Of a stretch of 64,000 bases of DNA, positions 17,122-25,023 are shown in pieces. How positions within the stretch are numbered: the stretch's first letter is position 1; each line of letters starts with the position of its first letter. Origin of the DNA: Bog-532 sp963830385 (GTDB lineage Bacteria > Actinomycetota > Actinomycetes > Streptosporangiales > Streptosporangiaceae). The notes below the pieces were generated by a model. The model was given only the letters and a program-made list of their open reading frames with translations. It was not told where the DNA came from and searched no databases. The stretch covers positions 1-64,000 of the forward strand of contig CAWHMD010000007.1 of the NCBI GenBank assembly GCA_963830385.1, given 5' to 3'. The translations under genes and the position numbers were made by a program.

Positions 17122-17571
17122 ATGCTGGAGAACGTCCTCTACACCGCCGTCGCGACCTCCACCGGAGACGGCCGCAACGGCCACGTGGTGTCGGCCGACG
17201 GCCAGGTCGACCTGGACCTGGCGATGCCGCCGGAGATGGGCGGGTCGGGCCAGGGGGCCAATCCCGAGGAACTGTTCGCGGCCGGGTACGCCGCCTGCTT
17301 CCACAGCGCGCTGCGGGCCGTCGCCCGCCGCACCGGGGCGGACGTGAGCGGCTCGGCCGTCACCGCGTACGTGGCCATCGGCCCGGCCGATGAGGCCTAC
17401 GACCTGGCGGTGACGCTGGAGAGCGACCTCCCGAACGTGCCGCCCGAGCAGGCCCGTGAGGTCGTCGACGCCGCCCATCAGGTCTGCCCGTACTCCCGCG
17501 CCACCCGCGGCAACATCAGCGTGGAGCTGCGGCTGACCGGCCCGGCCGCGGCCGCCGCCCAGCCGGCCTGA
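17122..17571 (+). CDS. ohr: Organic hydroperoxide resistance protein (Ohr/OsmC family)
   Basis: A 149-residue Ohr-type thiol peroxidase that reduces organic hydroperoxides. The two catalytic cysteines are visible: the first in GYAACFHSALRAVAR and the second in AHQVCPYSRATRGN. The starting LYTAVATSTGDGRNGHV and the length both match the family. It sits 48 bp after the HAD gene on the same strand. No OhrR regulator is adjacent. Confidence 0.93.
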   Translation: MLENVLYTAVATSTGDGRNGHVVSADGQVDLDLAMPPEMGGSGQGANPEELFAAGYAACFHSALRAVARRTGADVSGSAVTAYVAIGPADEAYDLAVTLESDLPNVPPEQAREVVDAAHQVCPYSRATRGNISVELRLTGPAAAAAQPA

Positions 17572-17588
17572 CCGGGCCGCCTCACCCG

Positions 17589-18254
17589 ATGGCCGATATC
17601 CGTGACCGGCTGGCCCAGGCCCGGCTGTACCTGTGCGTGGACGCGCGGGAACGCCAGGGCGACCTGCCGGAGTTCCTCGACGCGGTGCTCGGGGCCGGGG
17701 TGGACGTGGTCCAGCTCCGCCAGAAGGGCCTGGAAGCGTCCCAGGAGCTGGCGTTCCTGGACGTGTTCCGGGACAAGGCGGCCAAGCACGGGGCGCTGTT
17801 CGCGGTCAACGACCGGGCCGACCTGGCCTACGCGGCCGGCGCCGACATCCTGCACCTGGGCCAGGACGACCTGCCGGTCCCGGTCGCCCGCCAGCTGATC
17901 GGGCCGGACCCGATCATCGGCCGGTCCTCACACGCCGAGACCGAGACGTCCGCCGCCGCCACCGAACCCGGCGTGGACTACTTCTGCACCGGCCCGGTCT
18001 GGCCCACCCCGACCAAACCGGGCCGCCCCGCCCCCGGCCTGCCACTGGTCCGCTACGCCGCCACCCTGGACCAAGCCGGCCACCAGACCCCTCGCCCCTG
18101 GTACGCGATCGGCGGCATCGACCTGGGCAACCTGGACGAGGTGCTGGCGGCCGGGGCTCGCCGGGTGGTCGTGGTGCGCGCCCTGACCGGCGCCGCCGAC
18201 CCCGCCGCGGCCGCCGCGGAGTTCGCCCGCCGCCTCGCCGTCGCGTTACCCTGA
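17589..18254 (+). CDS. thiE: Thiamine phosphate synthase (ThiE)
   Basis: A 221-residue TIM-barrel enzyme that joins HMP-pyrophosphate and HET-phosphate to make thiamine phosphate. Motifs in order are VDVVQLRQKGLEA (the QLR pyrophosphate-binding start), FAVNDRADLAYAAGADILHLGQDDLP, IIGRSSHAETE, DYFCTGPVWPTPTKPGRPAPGL and YAIGGIDLGNLDEVLAAGARRVVVVRAL. It lies 17 bp after ohr and 5 bp before metF. No TPP riboswitch is visible and no other thiamine genes are nearby. Confidence 0.93.
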   Translation: MADIRDRLAQARLYLCVDARERQGDLPEFLDAVLGAGVDVVQLRQKGLEASQELAFLDVFRDKAAKHGALFAVNDRADLAYAAGADILHLGQDDLPVPVARQLIGPDPIIGRSSHAETETSAAATEPGVDYFCTGPVWPTPTKPGRPAPGLPLVRYAATLDQAGHQTPRPWYAIGGIDLGNLDEVLAAGARRVVVVRALTGAADPAAAAAEFARRLAVALP

Positions 18255-18259
18255 GGCAC

Positions 18260-19252
18260 ATGCCCCCGCGTCAGCGCCGATTCGCGGCCTCCGACACCGG
18301 TGTTCCCAGCGGCCCGATCCGGCACGCCGCCGCGATCCGGGACCTGATCGCGGCGGGCGGTGAGTCCTACTCGTTCGAGTTCATGCCGCCCAAGACCGAC
18401 GAGGCCGAGCAGCAGCTCTGGCGGGCGATCCGGCAGCTCGAGCCGCTGCGGCCCACGTTCGTGTCGGTCACCTACGGGGCCGGGGGTTCGACCCGCGACC
18501 GCACGGTCCGCGTGACCGGCCGCATCGCCGAAGAGACCACCCTGACCCCGATGGGGCACCTGACCGCGGTCAACCACTCCGTGGCCGAGCTGCGCCAGGT
18601 CATCGGCTCCTACGCCGCGGTCGGCGTGCGCAACATGCTGGCCCTGCGTGGTGACCCGCCGGGCGACCCCAACGCCGACTGGACCCCACACCCTGAAGGC
18701 CTGGAACACGCGGAACAACTGGTCCGCCTGATCCGGTCCAACGGTGACTTCTGCGTCGGCGTGGCCGCGTTCCCCGAGAAGCACCCGCGGTCGGTCAGCT
18801 TCGAGTCCGACGTCGAGTACTTCATCGCCAAGTGCCGGGCCGGAGCCGACTTCGCGGTGACCCAGATGTTCTTCTACCCCGAGGATTACCTGCGGCTGCG
18901 CGACCGGGTGGCCGCGGCCGGCTGCGAGGTGCCGATCATCCCCGGGATCATGCCGATCACCAGCGTTCGGATCATCGACAAGGCCATCGAGCTGGGCGGG
19001 ACCCGGATCCCCACGGAGCTGACCGACCGGCTGCACGCGGTGCAGGACGACCGGGCCGCGGTGCGTGAGATCGGCGTCGACTACGGCGCGGCCATGTGTG
19101 AGCGGCTGCTGGCCGAAGGCGTCCCCGGCCTGCACTTCTACACGCTGAACTGGTCCCGGGCCACCCGCGAGATCTACCAGCGGCTCGGCCTGGCCGAGCG
19201 GGCCGCCCGCATGCGCAAGGCCGTGACCGCCGGCTCAGGCGCGCGCTTGTAG
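18260..19252 (+). CDS. metF: 5,10-methylenetetrahydrofolate reductase
   Basis: A 330-residue TIM-barrel flavoprotein that reduces methylene-THF to methyl-THF for methionine synthesis. Visible family blocks are SFEFMPPKTDEAEQQLW, FVSVTYGAGGSTRDRT, LALRGDPPG and AVTQMFFYPEDYLRLRD. The ATG at 18260 gives the family length, while the frame stays open far upstream only as a shadow of thiE. The 3' end overlaps the convergent GNAT gene by 18 bp. Confidence 0.94.
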   Translation: MPPRQRRFAASDTGVPSGPIRHAAAIRDLIAAGGESYSFEFMPPKTDEAEQQLWRAIRQLEPLRPTFVSVTYGAGGSTRDRTVRVTGRIAEETTLTPMGHLTAVNHSVAELRQVIGSYAAVGVRNMLALRGDPPGDPNADWTPHPEGLEHAEQLVRLIRSNGDFCVGVAAFPEKHPRSVSFESDVEYFIAKCRAGADFAVTQMFFYPEDYLRLRDRVAAAGCEVPIIPGIMPITSVRIIDKAIELGGTRIPTELTDRLHAVQDDRAAVREIGVDYGAAMCERLLAEGVPGLHFYTLNWSRATREIYQRLGLAERAARMRKAVTAGSGARL

Positions 19253-19798
19253 CGGCAGCGGGGCTCCCATCACCGCGTAGGGCGGGTCGCCGCCAGAGAA
19301 CCGGAACGCGGTCAGCAGGTCCACGAAGCCGGCGCTGCGGTACAGGTGCCGGGCCGGTGAATCGGAGTCGTGGGTGGACAGCAGCGCGTTGCGCTCGCCC
19401 AGCCCGGCCGTCAGCCCGTACAGCAGGCTGCGCCCCAGCCCCTGGTGCTGATAGGCCGGCATCACGTGCAGCTCGGCCACCTCGAACGAGTCGGACAGCC
19501 AGCGGGTGGCCGTGTCCGCGCCGGACGTCGCCGCCACCGCGTAGTTGACCATGTCATGCCACCACTGGCCGGCCTCGCCGTGGAAGCCGTAGCTGAACGC
19601 GACCAGCTCACCGCCGGAGTCCAGCACGGTCAGCGCCCGGAACCCCGGGTTGCTGGCGTGCCGGGCCATGATCGACCGCCGCCCGGACAGCTGCGCCGGC
19701 GCCGGGTTCATCGCCGCCGTGTACACGGCGAGCATCTTGTCGACGGCCGCGACGAAACGCGCGGCTCCCAGCTCCGTCAGCGTTGTCGCCGGACCCAT
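19235..19798 (-). CDS. GNAT-family N-acetyltransferase
   Basis: About 187 residues from the start at MGPATTLTEL. The GNAT core includes the acetyl-CoA-binding loop VAELHVMPAYQHQGLGRSLLYGL and a final LLSTHDSDSPARHLYRSAGFVD segment. The acetyl acceptor is unknown. An in-frame ATG at 19852 would add 18 basic residues and is less likely. It is tail-to-tail with metF and head-to-head with the dioxygenase gene, 136 bp away. Confidence 0.82.
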   Translation of the reverse strand: MGPATTLTELGAARFVAAVDKMLAVYTAAMNPAPAQLSGRRSIMARHASNPGFRALTVLDSGGELVAFSYGFHGEAGQWWHDMVNYAVAATSGADTATRWLSDSFEVAELHVMPAYQHQGLGRSLLYGLTAGLGERNALLSTHDSDSPARHLYRSAGFVDLLTAFRFSGGDPPYAVMGAPLPLQARA

Positions 19799-19934
19799 TC
19801 TGCAGAGCTTACGGGACGGCTCCCGCCTGGCCCGCCGTACCGGTGCCATCATATCCGATATTACCCATCAAAATTATTGACAATAAAGGGAGCCAATGCT
19901 GGGATCGGCGTAACGGCCACCAGGGAGGAGCCTC

Positions 19935-20858
19935 ATGTCCACCACCGAACCGGGTATCGACGTCCGGCGCATCGCGGGCAGCATCGGTGCCGAAGTCACC
20001 GGCGTGCGCCTGTCGGCCGAGCTTCCCGGCGACGTTTTCCGGGTCATCAAAAACGCGCTGCTGGAGCACAAGGTCATCTTCTTCCACGGCCAGGACCACC
20101 TGACCGACGACGGCCAGGCCGGGTTCGGGCGGCTGTTCGGGGAGCTGACCGCGGCCCACCCGACGGTGCCCGGGGCCGCCGCCGAGCCGCACGTGCTTGA
20201 GCTGGACGCGCAGGCCGGCGGGGGCAAGGCCAACGCCTGGCACACCGACGTGACGTTCGTGGACCGGGTACCGGCGGTGTCGATCCTGCGTGCCATCACC
20301 CTGCCGCCCTACGGCGGCGACACCTCCTGGGCCAACACCGTCACCGCCTATGAGTCGCTGGCCCCGCAGCTGCGAACGCTGGCCGAGAGCCTGCACGCGC
20401 TGCACACCAACGCCTACGACTACGCCGAGCAGGCCGGTGGTGGCGTGGGCGGCCGGTCCGGCAAAGACGAGCGCCACCACAACGAAGTCTTTCTCTCCAC
20501 GGTGTTCCAGACCGAGCACCCGGTGGTCCGCGTGCACCCCGACACGGGGGAGCGGGCCCTGCTGCTGGGCCAGTTCGCCAAGGAGATCCTCGGCGTGTCC
20601 GCCTCCGACTCCCGCTACCTGTTCGACCTGTTCCAGCGGCACGTCACCCGGCTGGAGAACACCGTCCGCTGGCACTGGACCCCCGGTGACGTCGCCATCT
20701 GGGACAACCGGGCCACCCAGCACTACGCCATCGACGACTACGGCGACCTGCCCCGCCGGATGCACCGCATCACCGTGGCGGGCGACATCCCGGCCGGCGT
20801 GGACGGCTTCCGCAGCCGCGCCCTCCAGGGCGAGTCCGCCGCCTACGTCACCGCCTGA
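19935..20858 (+). CDS. TauD/TfdA-family alpha-ketoglutarate dioxygenase
   Basis: A 307-residue Fe(II)/2-oxoglutarate oxygenase. The iron facial triad is visible as HTD in NAWHTDVTFVDRVPA plus the distal His in RRMHRITVAGD. VAIWDNRATQHYAIDDYGDLPRRMHR is typical of taurine dioxygenases and alkyl-sulfatase relatives. A gccaccagggaggagcc ribosome-binding region precedes the ATG. It is convergent with an ssuD-like monooxygenase, overlapping by 11 bp. The pair probably releases sulfite or sulfate from organosulfur compounds. The exact substrate is not predictable. Confidence 0.88.
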   Translation: MSTTEPGIDVRRIAGSIGAEVTGVRLSAELPGDVFRVIKNALLEHKVIFFHGQDHLTDDGQAGFGRLFGELTAAHPTVPGAAAEPHVLELDAQAGGGKANAWHTDVTFVDRVPAVSILRAITLPPYGGDTSWANTVTAYESLAPQLRTLAESLHALHTNAYDYAEQAGGGVGGRSGKDERHHNEVFLSTVFQTEHPVVRVHPDTGERALLLGQFAKEILGVSASDSRYLFDLFQRHVTRLENTVRWHWTPGDVAIWDNRATQHYAIDDYGDLPRRMHRITVAGDIPAGVDGFRSRALQGESAAYVTA

Positions 20859-21906
20859 ACAGGGGTCCATGGTCGAGCTTCGGCAGCACGTGCCGGGCGA
20901 ACAGATCCCCCTCGGCGATGTGCGGGTAGCCGGACAGGATGAACGCCTCCATCCCCAGCTCCTGGTAGGCCCGCAGCTTGGCCAGCACCTGGTCGGGGTC
21001 GCCGACGATCGCCGCCCCGGCGCCGGAACGGGCCCGGCCGATTCCCGTCCACAGGCCGGGCTCGGCGAACCCGTCGTCGCTGGCGGTCTCGCGCAGCTCG
21101 CGCTGCCGTGCGTTCCCGGCCGACGTGGTGTCCAGCGACCGGGCCCGGATCTGCTCGCCGGTCGCCGCGTCCAGCCGGGACAGCAGCCGCCCGGCCGCCT
21201 GGCGCGCCTCGGCCTCGGTCGACCGCACGATCACGTGCGCCCGGTAGCCGAACCGCAGCTCCCGCCCGTACCCGGCCGCCCGGGCGCGCATGTCCTCGAT
21301 CACCGACCGGACCCCGGGCAGCGTGTCCGGCCACATGAGGAACACGTCGGCCGCCTGCGCGGCCACCTCGCGGGCCGGCTCGGACAGGCCGCCGAAGTAG
21401 AACGGCGGGCAGCCCGCCGGCGGCCGGACCCGGGGCGGGTCCAGGGTGAGATCGACGAAGTCGCCGTGGAAGTCCACCGGCTTGCCGTCGAGCAGGTCCC
21501 GCAGCACGTCCATGATTTCCAGCGTGCGCTGGTACCGCGGCCCGGAGTCCAGCTTCTCCCCGGGCAGGTCGGAGGAGATGATGTTGACGGTCAGCCGCCC
21601 GCCCAGCATCTGGTCCAGGGTGGCGATCTGCCGGGCCAGCTGGGGCGGCCACATCTCGCCCATCCGCACCGCGACCAGCAGCTGCATCCGGCGCAGGAGC
21701 GGCGCCATCCCGGCCGCGAAGCTGACCGAGTCGATGCCCATCGTGTACCCCGACGGCAGCAGCAGGTTGTCGTAGCCGCCGTCCTCGGCCGCCACCGCGA
21801 TGGCCCGGCAGTGCTCCCAGCTCGATTGCAGGGCCGGGTCGGTCACGCCGAGGAACTCGTAGTCGTCGTCGCACAGCGCGGCGAACCAGGACACCTCACA
21901 TCCCAT
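20848..21906 (-). CDS. LLM-class flavin-dependent monooxygenase (SsuD-like alkanesulfonate monooxygenase)
   Basis: A 352-residue luciferase-like TIM barrel. Family cues are EVSWFAALCDDDYEFLG, AAEDGGYDNLLLPSGY, LLVAVRMGEMWPPQLARQIATLDQMLGGRLTVNIISSDLPGE (FMN-phosphate region) and PPFYFGGLSEPAREVAAQAADVFLMW. Members cleave alkanesulfonates to aldehyde and sulfite using FMNH2 from a partner reductase, and no reductase gene is adjacent. Its start overlaps the end of the decayed sugar porter by 11 bp. Confidence 0.87.
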   Translation of the reverse strand: MGCEVSWFAALCDDDYEFLGVTDPALQSSWEHCRAIAVAAEDGGYDNLLLPSGYTMGIDSVSFAAGMAPLLRRMQLLVAVRMGEMWPPQLARQIATLDQMLGGRLTVNIISSDLPGEKLDSGPRYQRTLEIMDVLRDLLDGKPVDFHGDFVDLTLDPPRVRPPAGCPPFYFGGLSEPAREVAAQAADVFLMWPDTLPGVRSVIEDMRARAAGYGRELRFGYRAHVIVRSTEAEARQAAGRLLSRLDAATGEQIRARSLDTTSAGNARQRELRETASDDGFAEPGLWTGIGRARSGAGAAIVGDPDQVLAKLRAYQELGMEAFILSGYPHIAEGDLFARHVLPKLDHGPLFRR

Positions 21907-22473
21907 GCGCTACCACCTCTTCTCTCGTTGTGCTCAACGCCAGGTCCCCCTCGATCTGCTCCAGCGTGCGGGCCCGGGTCTCGGGAATCCAGCGGATCGC
22001 GAACGCGCACGCCAGCACCGCGATCCCGGCGAAGATGAAGAACACGGTGCCGGTCCCGGCCCCCAGCAACCCCACCCGGTCCACCACGAACACCAGCATG
22101 ATGATCGTGACCAGCACGGTCAGGCCGCCCAGGCCCGCGTTGGCCAGGATCGCGGCCGAGCTCTTGTACCCGAGCATGGTCAAGATCGTGGGCGCGTAGT
22201 AGATGATCGTGTTGACCCCGATGATCTGCTGGAAGAACGCCAGCGCGACCCCGATGACCAGGATCCGGCGCAGCCCAGCGCCCCGATCATCGCGCCCAGC
22301 AGCAGCGAGCTGGTCACGAAGCCGACCTCGACCGGGCCGAGGTGGAAATCCGGCTTGAGGTAGAGCAGCGCGCCGGCCACGACCCCCAGGTCGTAGCCGA
22401 ACAGCAGGCCTCCGAGCGCACCGAAGATGTAGCTGGGGATGGCACTGGCCCGCTGGGCCCTCACGGCAGCCAT
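21896..22473 (-). pseudogene. MFS sugar porter remnant with internal deletions
   Basis: The N-terminal frame starts MAAVRAQRASAIPSYIFGALGGLLFGYDLGVVAGALLYL, a classic sugar-porter first helix, and reaches about helix 2. The signal then shifts frame into RILVIGVALAFFQQIIGVNTIIYYAP and continues through AGLGGLTVLVTIIMLVFVVDRVG to a C-terminal IRWIPETRARTLEQIEGDL. Only about 190 codons remain of an expected ~450. The cytoplasmic loop, helices 3-6 and a second block after helix 8 are missing. The gene cannot encode a working transporter. Placed next to two GH2 genes, it probably once imported their product. Confidence 0.8.
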
Positions 22474-22509
22474 GGTCTCCTCACGTACCCCGTCGGCCCG
22501 CGGGGAATC

Positions 22510-24909
22510 TCAGCGGTGGGCCCCGGTCGCCGGCGTCACCGTCACCGAGCCGCGGGCCCGGCCCAGCCGGGGGTGGGTCGCGGTCACCGTGACCCGGCCG
22601 CTGGCGCCCGCCGTGGAGCGGATGAATGCCCCGCCGACCCCGCCGTAGGTCGCGAACGCGAACGGGTTGTCGCCGACCAGCGTCGCGGGCCCGGTCAGGT
22701 CCAGGGTCACGTCGCCGCTGACGTGGGGCCGCTGGTTGCCGTAGGCGTCCACCGCCCGGAACGCCACCCGGGTCGTGTCGCTGCCGTCGGCCACGATCAA
22801 GGGATGGTCCACGGCCAGCGCCAGCCGGTCCCGGGCCGGGTCCGACGCCATGGTCACGGTCGCGGCCAGCGTCGTGCCCACGTAGCCGTCGATGCGCAGC
22901 TCGGGCAGGCCGTGGCCGGGGACCGACAGGTCGGCGAAGGCCGGCGGGCAGGCCAGGTTCGGGTAGCCGCCGACGTCCGGCAGCGCCGTGGCCAGGTGGC
23001 GGCCGTCGACGAAGAGCTCGAGCCGGTCGCAGTTGGTGGCGATGATCGAGTCCGGCCCGGGCCCGTTGCCGGGCGAGGCGGGCCCGTAGTCCCAGAAGAA
23101 CATCGGCACGATCACCGGCCGGCCGGCGGACGGGCACTGCGACCGGTAGAAGCCCGCGCCCGGTTTGGAAACCCGGAAAAGGTCGACGACGCCGGGGGTT
23201 TTCAGGTTTCGCCAGATGCGGTCACCGCCGTTCATCGACGGGTAGTCGAAGCCGCACCAGCCGAGCAGGCCCGCGTACCCGGCCCCGCCCTGGGCGATGT
23301 CATGCACCTGGGCGTGCATCAGGCCCTGGGTGCCCAGCACCGCCCCGGGGTCGGTCCAGCGGAACGCGGGCGGCCCGTCCAGCGCGCCGACCGCCTCGCT
23401 GACCAGCCAGGGCAGGCCGGGCAGGGGCGGCTGCAGGGTGGCCGCCCCGTCGGCGGTGTGGTAGTCGTCGTAGCCGAACACGTCCTCGGCCCAGTCGGCG
23501 GCCGAGTAGACGTCCATCGCGCCGGTGGCGGGCCGGGTCCCGTCCAGGTCGTAGGCCTGCTGCCGGGTCCGCGCGTACAGGTCCATGTGGCCGGACGTCT
23601 CGTTCAGCCTGGTGCCCCACATGATCACCGACGGCCGGTTCCGGTCGCGGACCACCATGTCCTGCACGTTGTCCAGCACCAGCTGCTGGAAGGCGTCGTC
23701 GCCGACGTAGTTCCAGCCCGGCGTCTCCTCCCACACCATCAGGCCCAGCTCGTCGCAGGCGTCCAGGAAGTGCGGGGACTGCGGGTAGTGGGAGCAGCGC
23801 ACCATGTTGCAGTTGAGCTCGTACTTCAGGATCTCGGCGTCCCGGCGCTGCAGCCGCGCGCAGCCCGCCAGGCCCAGGAACGGGAAGTGCTGGTGCCGGT
23901 TGAGGCCGAAGATCGCCAGCCGCTCACCGTTCAGGTAGAACCCGTCGGCCGCGAACACCACCTGCCGGAACCCGGTGGTCACCTCGTACACGTGGGCCGC
24001 TTCCTGGCCGGGGCCGTACAAGGTGGTGCGCAGCGTGTACAGCCGGGGCGAATCGGGCGACCACAGGTCCACCTGGTCGAGCCCGGTCATGGTGAGGGTG
24101 GCCACCGACGGGCCGGTGGCGCTGGTCGTGGCCCAGCCGGCGGCGGTGGCGACCTGCGCCGGCCCGTCCAGCAGCTGCGCGCCGAGCGTCCAGGGGCCGT
24201 CCAGGCCGCCGGCCGCGTCCAGCGTGACCTGGATCTGCAGCTGCCGCCAGCCTGGGTCGAGCACGTGGACCGGCTTGGCGAACACGTCGGTGATGAACAC
24301 CGGCGGCACCACTCGCAGCCGCACGTCCCGGTAGATGCCGCCCGGCTGCAGGTAGTCCACGGCGGCGGCGCCGGTGGCCGGGTTGCCGGGCGGCACGTTC
24401 TGCCAGCGGGCGTCGGCCAGCACCGCCAGCACGTTGTCGCCGCCGCGCAGGTGGCCGGTCAGCTCGGCCGTGAACGGCAGGTAGCCCCCCTGGTGGGTAG
24501 CCACCTGGACGCCGTTCAGGTAGACGGTGGCGGTGGTCATCACCCCGTCGAAGTCGGCGAACACGCGGCCGCCGGTCAGCCCGGACCCGGGGAAGTGCTT
24601 CCGGTAGATGAAGACCTTTTCCCAGCTGGCGTGGTCCCAGTCACCCCACGACAGCGGGACGACCGTGTGCGGGACGGTGACCGGGGAGAACGAGCGGTCC
24701 GGGTGGCCCGGCTGCTCGGTGCCGGGCACGTACTCCCCGCCGAACAGCCAGCCCCGGTTGAAGTCGTAGGTCCGGGCCACCGGCGATGCGCCCGGGAGCT
24801 GAGCGCCCCGGAACGGCAGCGGATCCGGCGCCAGCCGCCGCGGTCCCATCAGGGTGATCCCGCCCAGTGCCCCGCCGCGCAGTACCGCACGGCGCGACGG
24901 TACCGCCAT
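22510..24909 (-). CDS. Exported glycoside hydrolase family 2 protein (beta-galactosidase/glucuronidase-like)
   Basis: A 799-residue protein. An N-terminal Tat-like signal (SRRAVLRGGALGGITLMG) precedes a GH2 jelly-roll sugar-binding domain (FNRGWLFG to IYRDVRL), an immunoglobulin-like domain and a TIM barrel. The GH2 acid/base Glu is expected in RPSVIMWGTRLNET and the nucleophile Glu in PWLVSEAVGA. Two further beta domains follow, with invasin/Big-like strands (VAFRAVDAYGNQRP). The acid/base motif reads GTRLNE rather than the common SLGNE. The substrate is probably a beta-galactoside or beta-glucuronide in plant or microbial polysaccharide. It is a paralogue of the next gene. Confidence 0.88.
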   Translation of the reverse strand: MAVPSRRAVLRGGALGGITLMGPRRLAPDPLPFRGAQLPGASPVARTYDFNRGWLFGGEYVPGTEQPGHPDRSFSPVTVPHTVVPLSWGDWDHASWEKVFIYRKHFPGSGLTGGRVFADFDGVMTTATVYLNGVQVATHQGGYLPFTAELTGHLRGGDNVLAVLADARWQNVPPGNPATGAAAVDYLQPGGIYRDVRLRVVPPVFITDVFAKPVHVLDPGWRQLQIQVTLDAAGGLDGPWTLGAQLLDGPAQVATAAGWATTSATGPSVATLTMTGLDQVDLWSPDSPRLYTLRTTLYGPGQEAAHVYEVTTGFRQVVFAADGFYLNGERLAIFGLNRHQHFPFLGLAGCARLQRRDAEILKYELNCNMVRCSHYPQSPHFLDACDELGLMVWEETPGWNYVGDDAFQQLVLDNVQDMVVRDRNRPSVIMWGTRLNETSGHMDLYARTRQQAYDLDGTRPATGAMDVYSAADWAEDVFGYDDYHTADGAATLQPPLPGLPWLVSEAVGALDGPPAFRWTDPGAVLGTQGLMHAQVHDIAQGGAGYAGLLGWCGFDYPSMNGGDRIWRNLKTPGVVDLFRVSKPGAGFYRSQCPSAGRPVIVPMFFWDYGPASPGNGPGPDSIIATNCDRLELFVDGRHLATALPDVGGYPNLACPPAFADLSVPGHGLPELRIDGYVGTTLAATVTMASDPARDRLALAVDHPLIVADGSDTTRVAFRAVDAYGNQRPHVSGDVTLDLTGPATLVGDNPFAFATYGGVGGAFIRSTAGASGRVTVTATHPRLGRARGSVTVTPATGAHR

Positions 24910-25023
24910 CGTTCTCCCGTCGGCTGCTTCGTGTCCCGGTCGAGCAGTCGCCGATTGTGCCAGGCGGGCGCGCGCTTTCCGCCGGTACGCCGGGAACGCC
25001 CCGCCGTCGCCGGCGCGTCGCGG

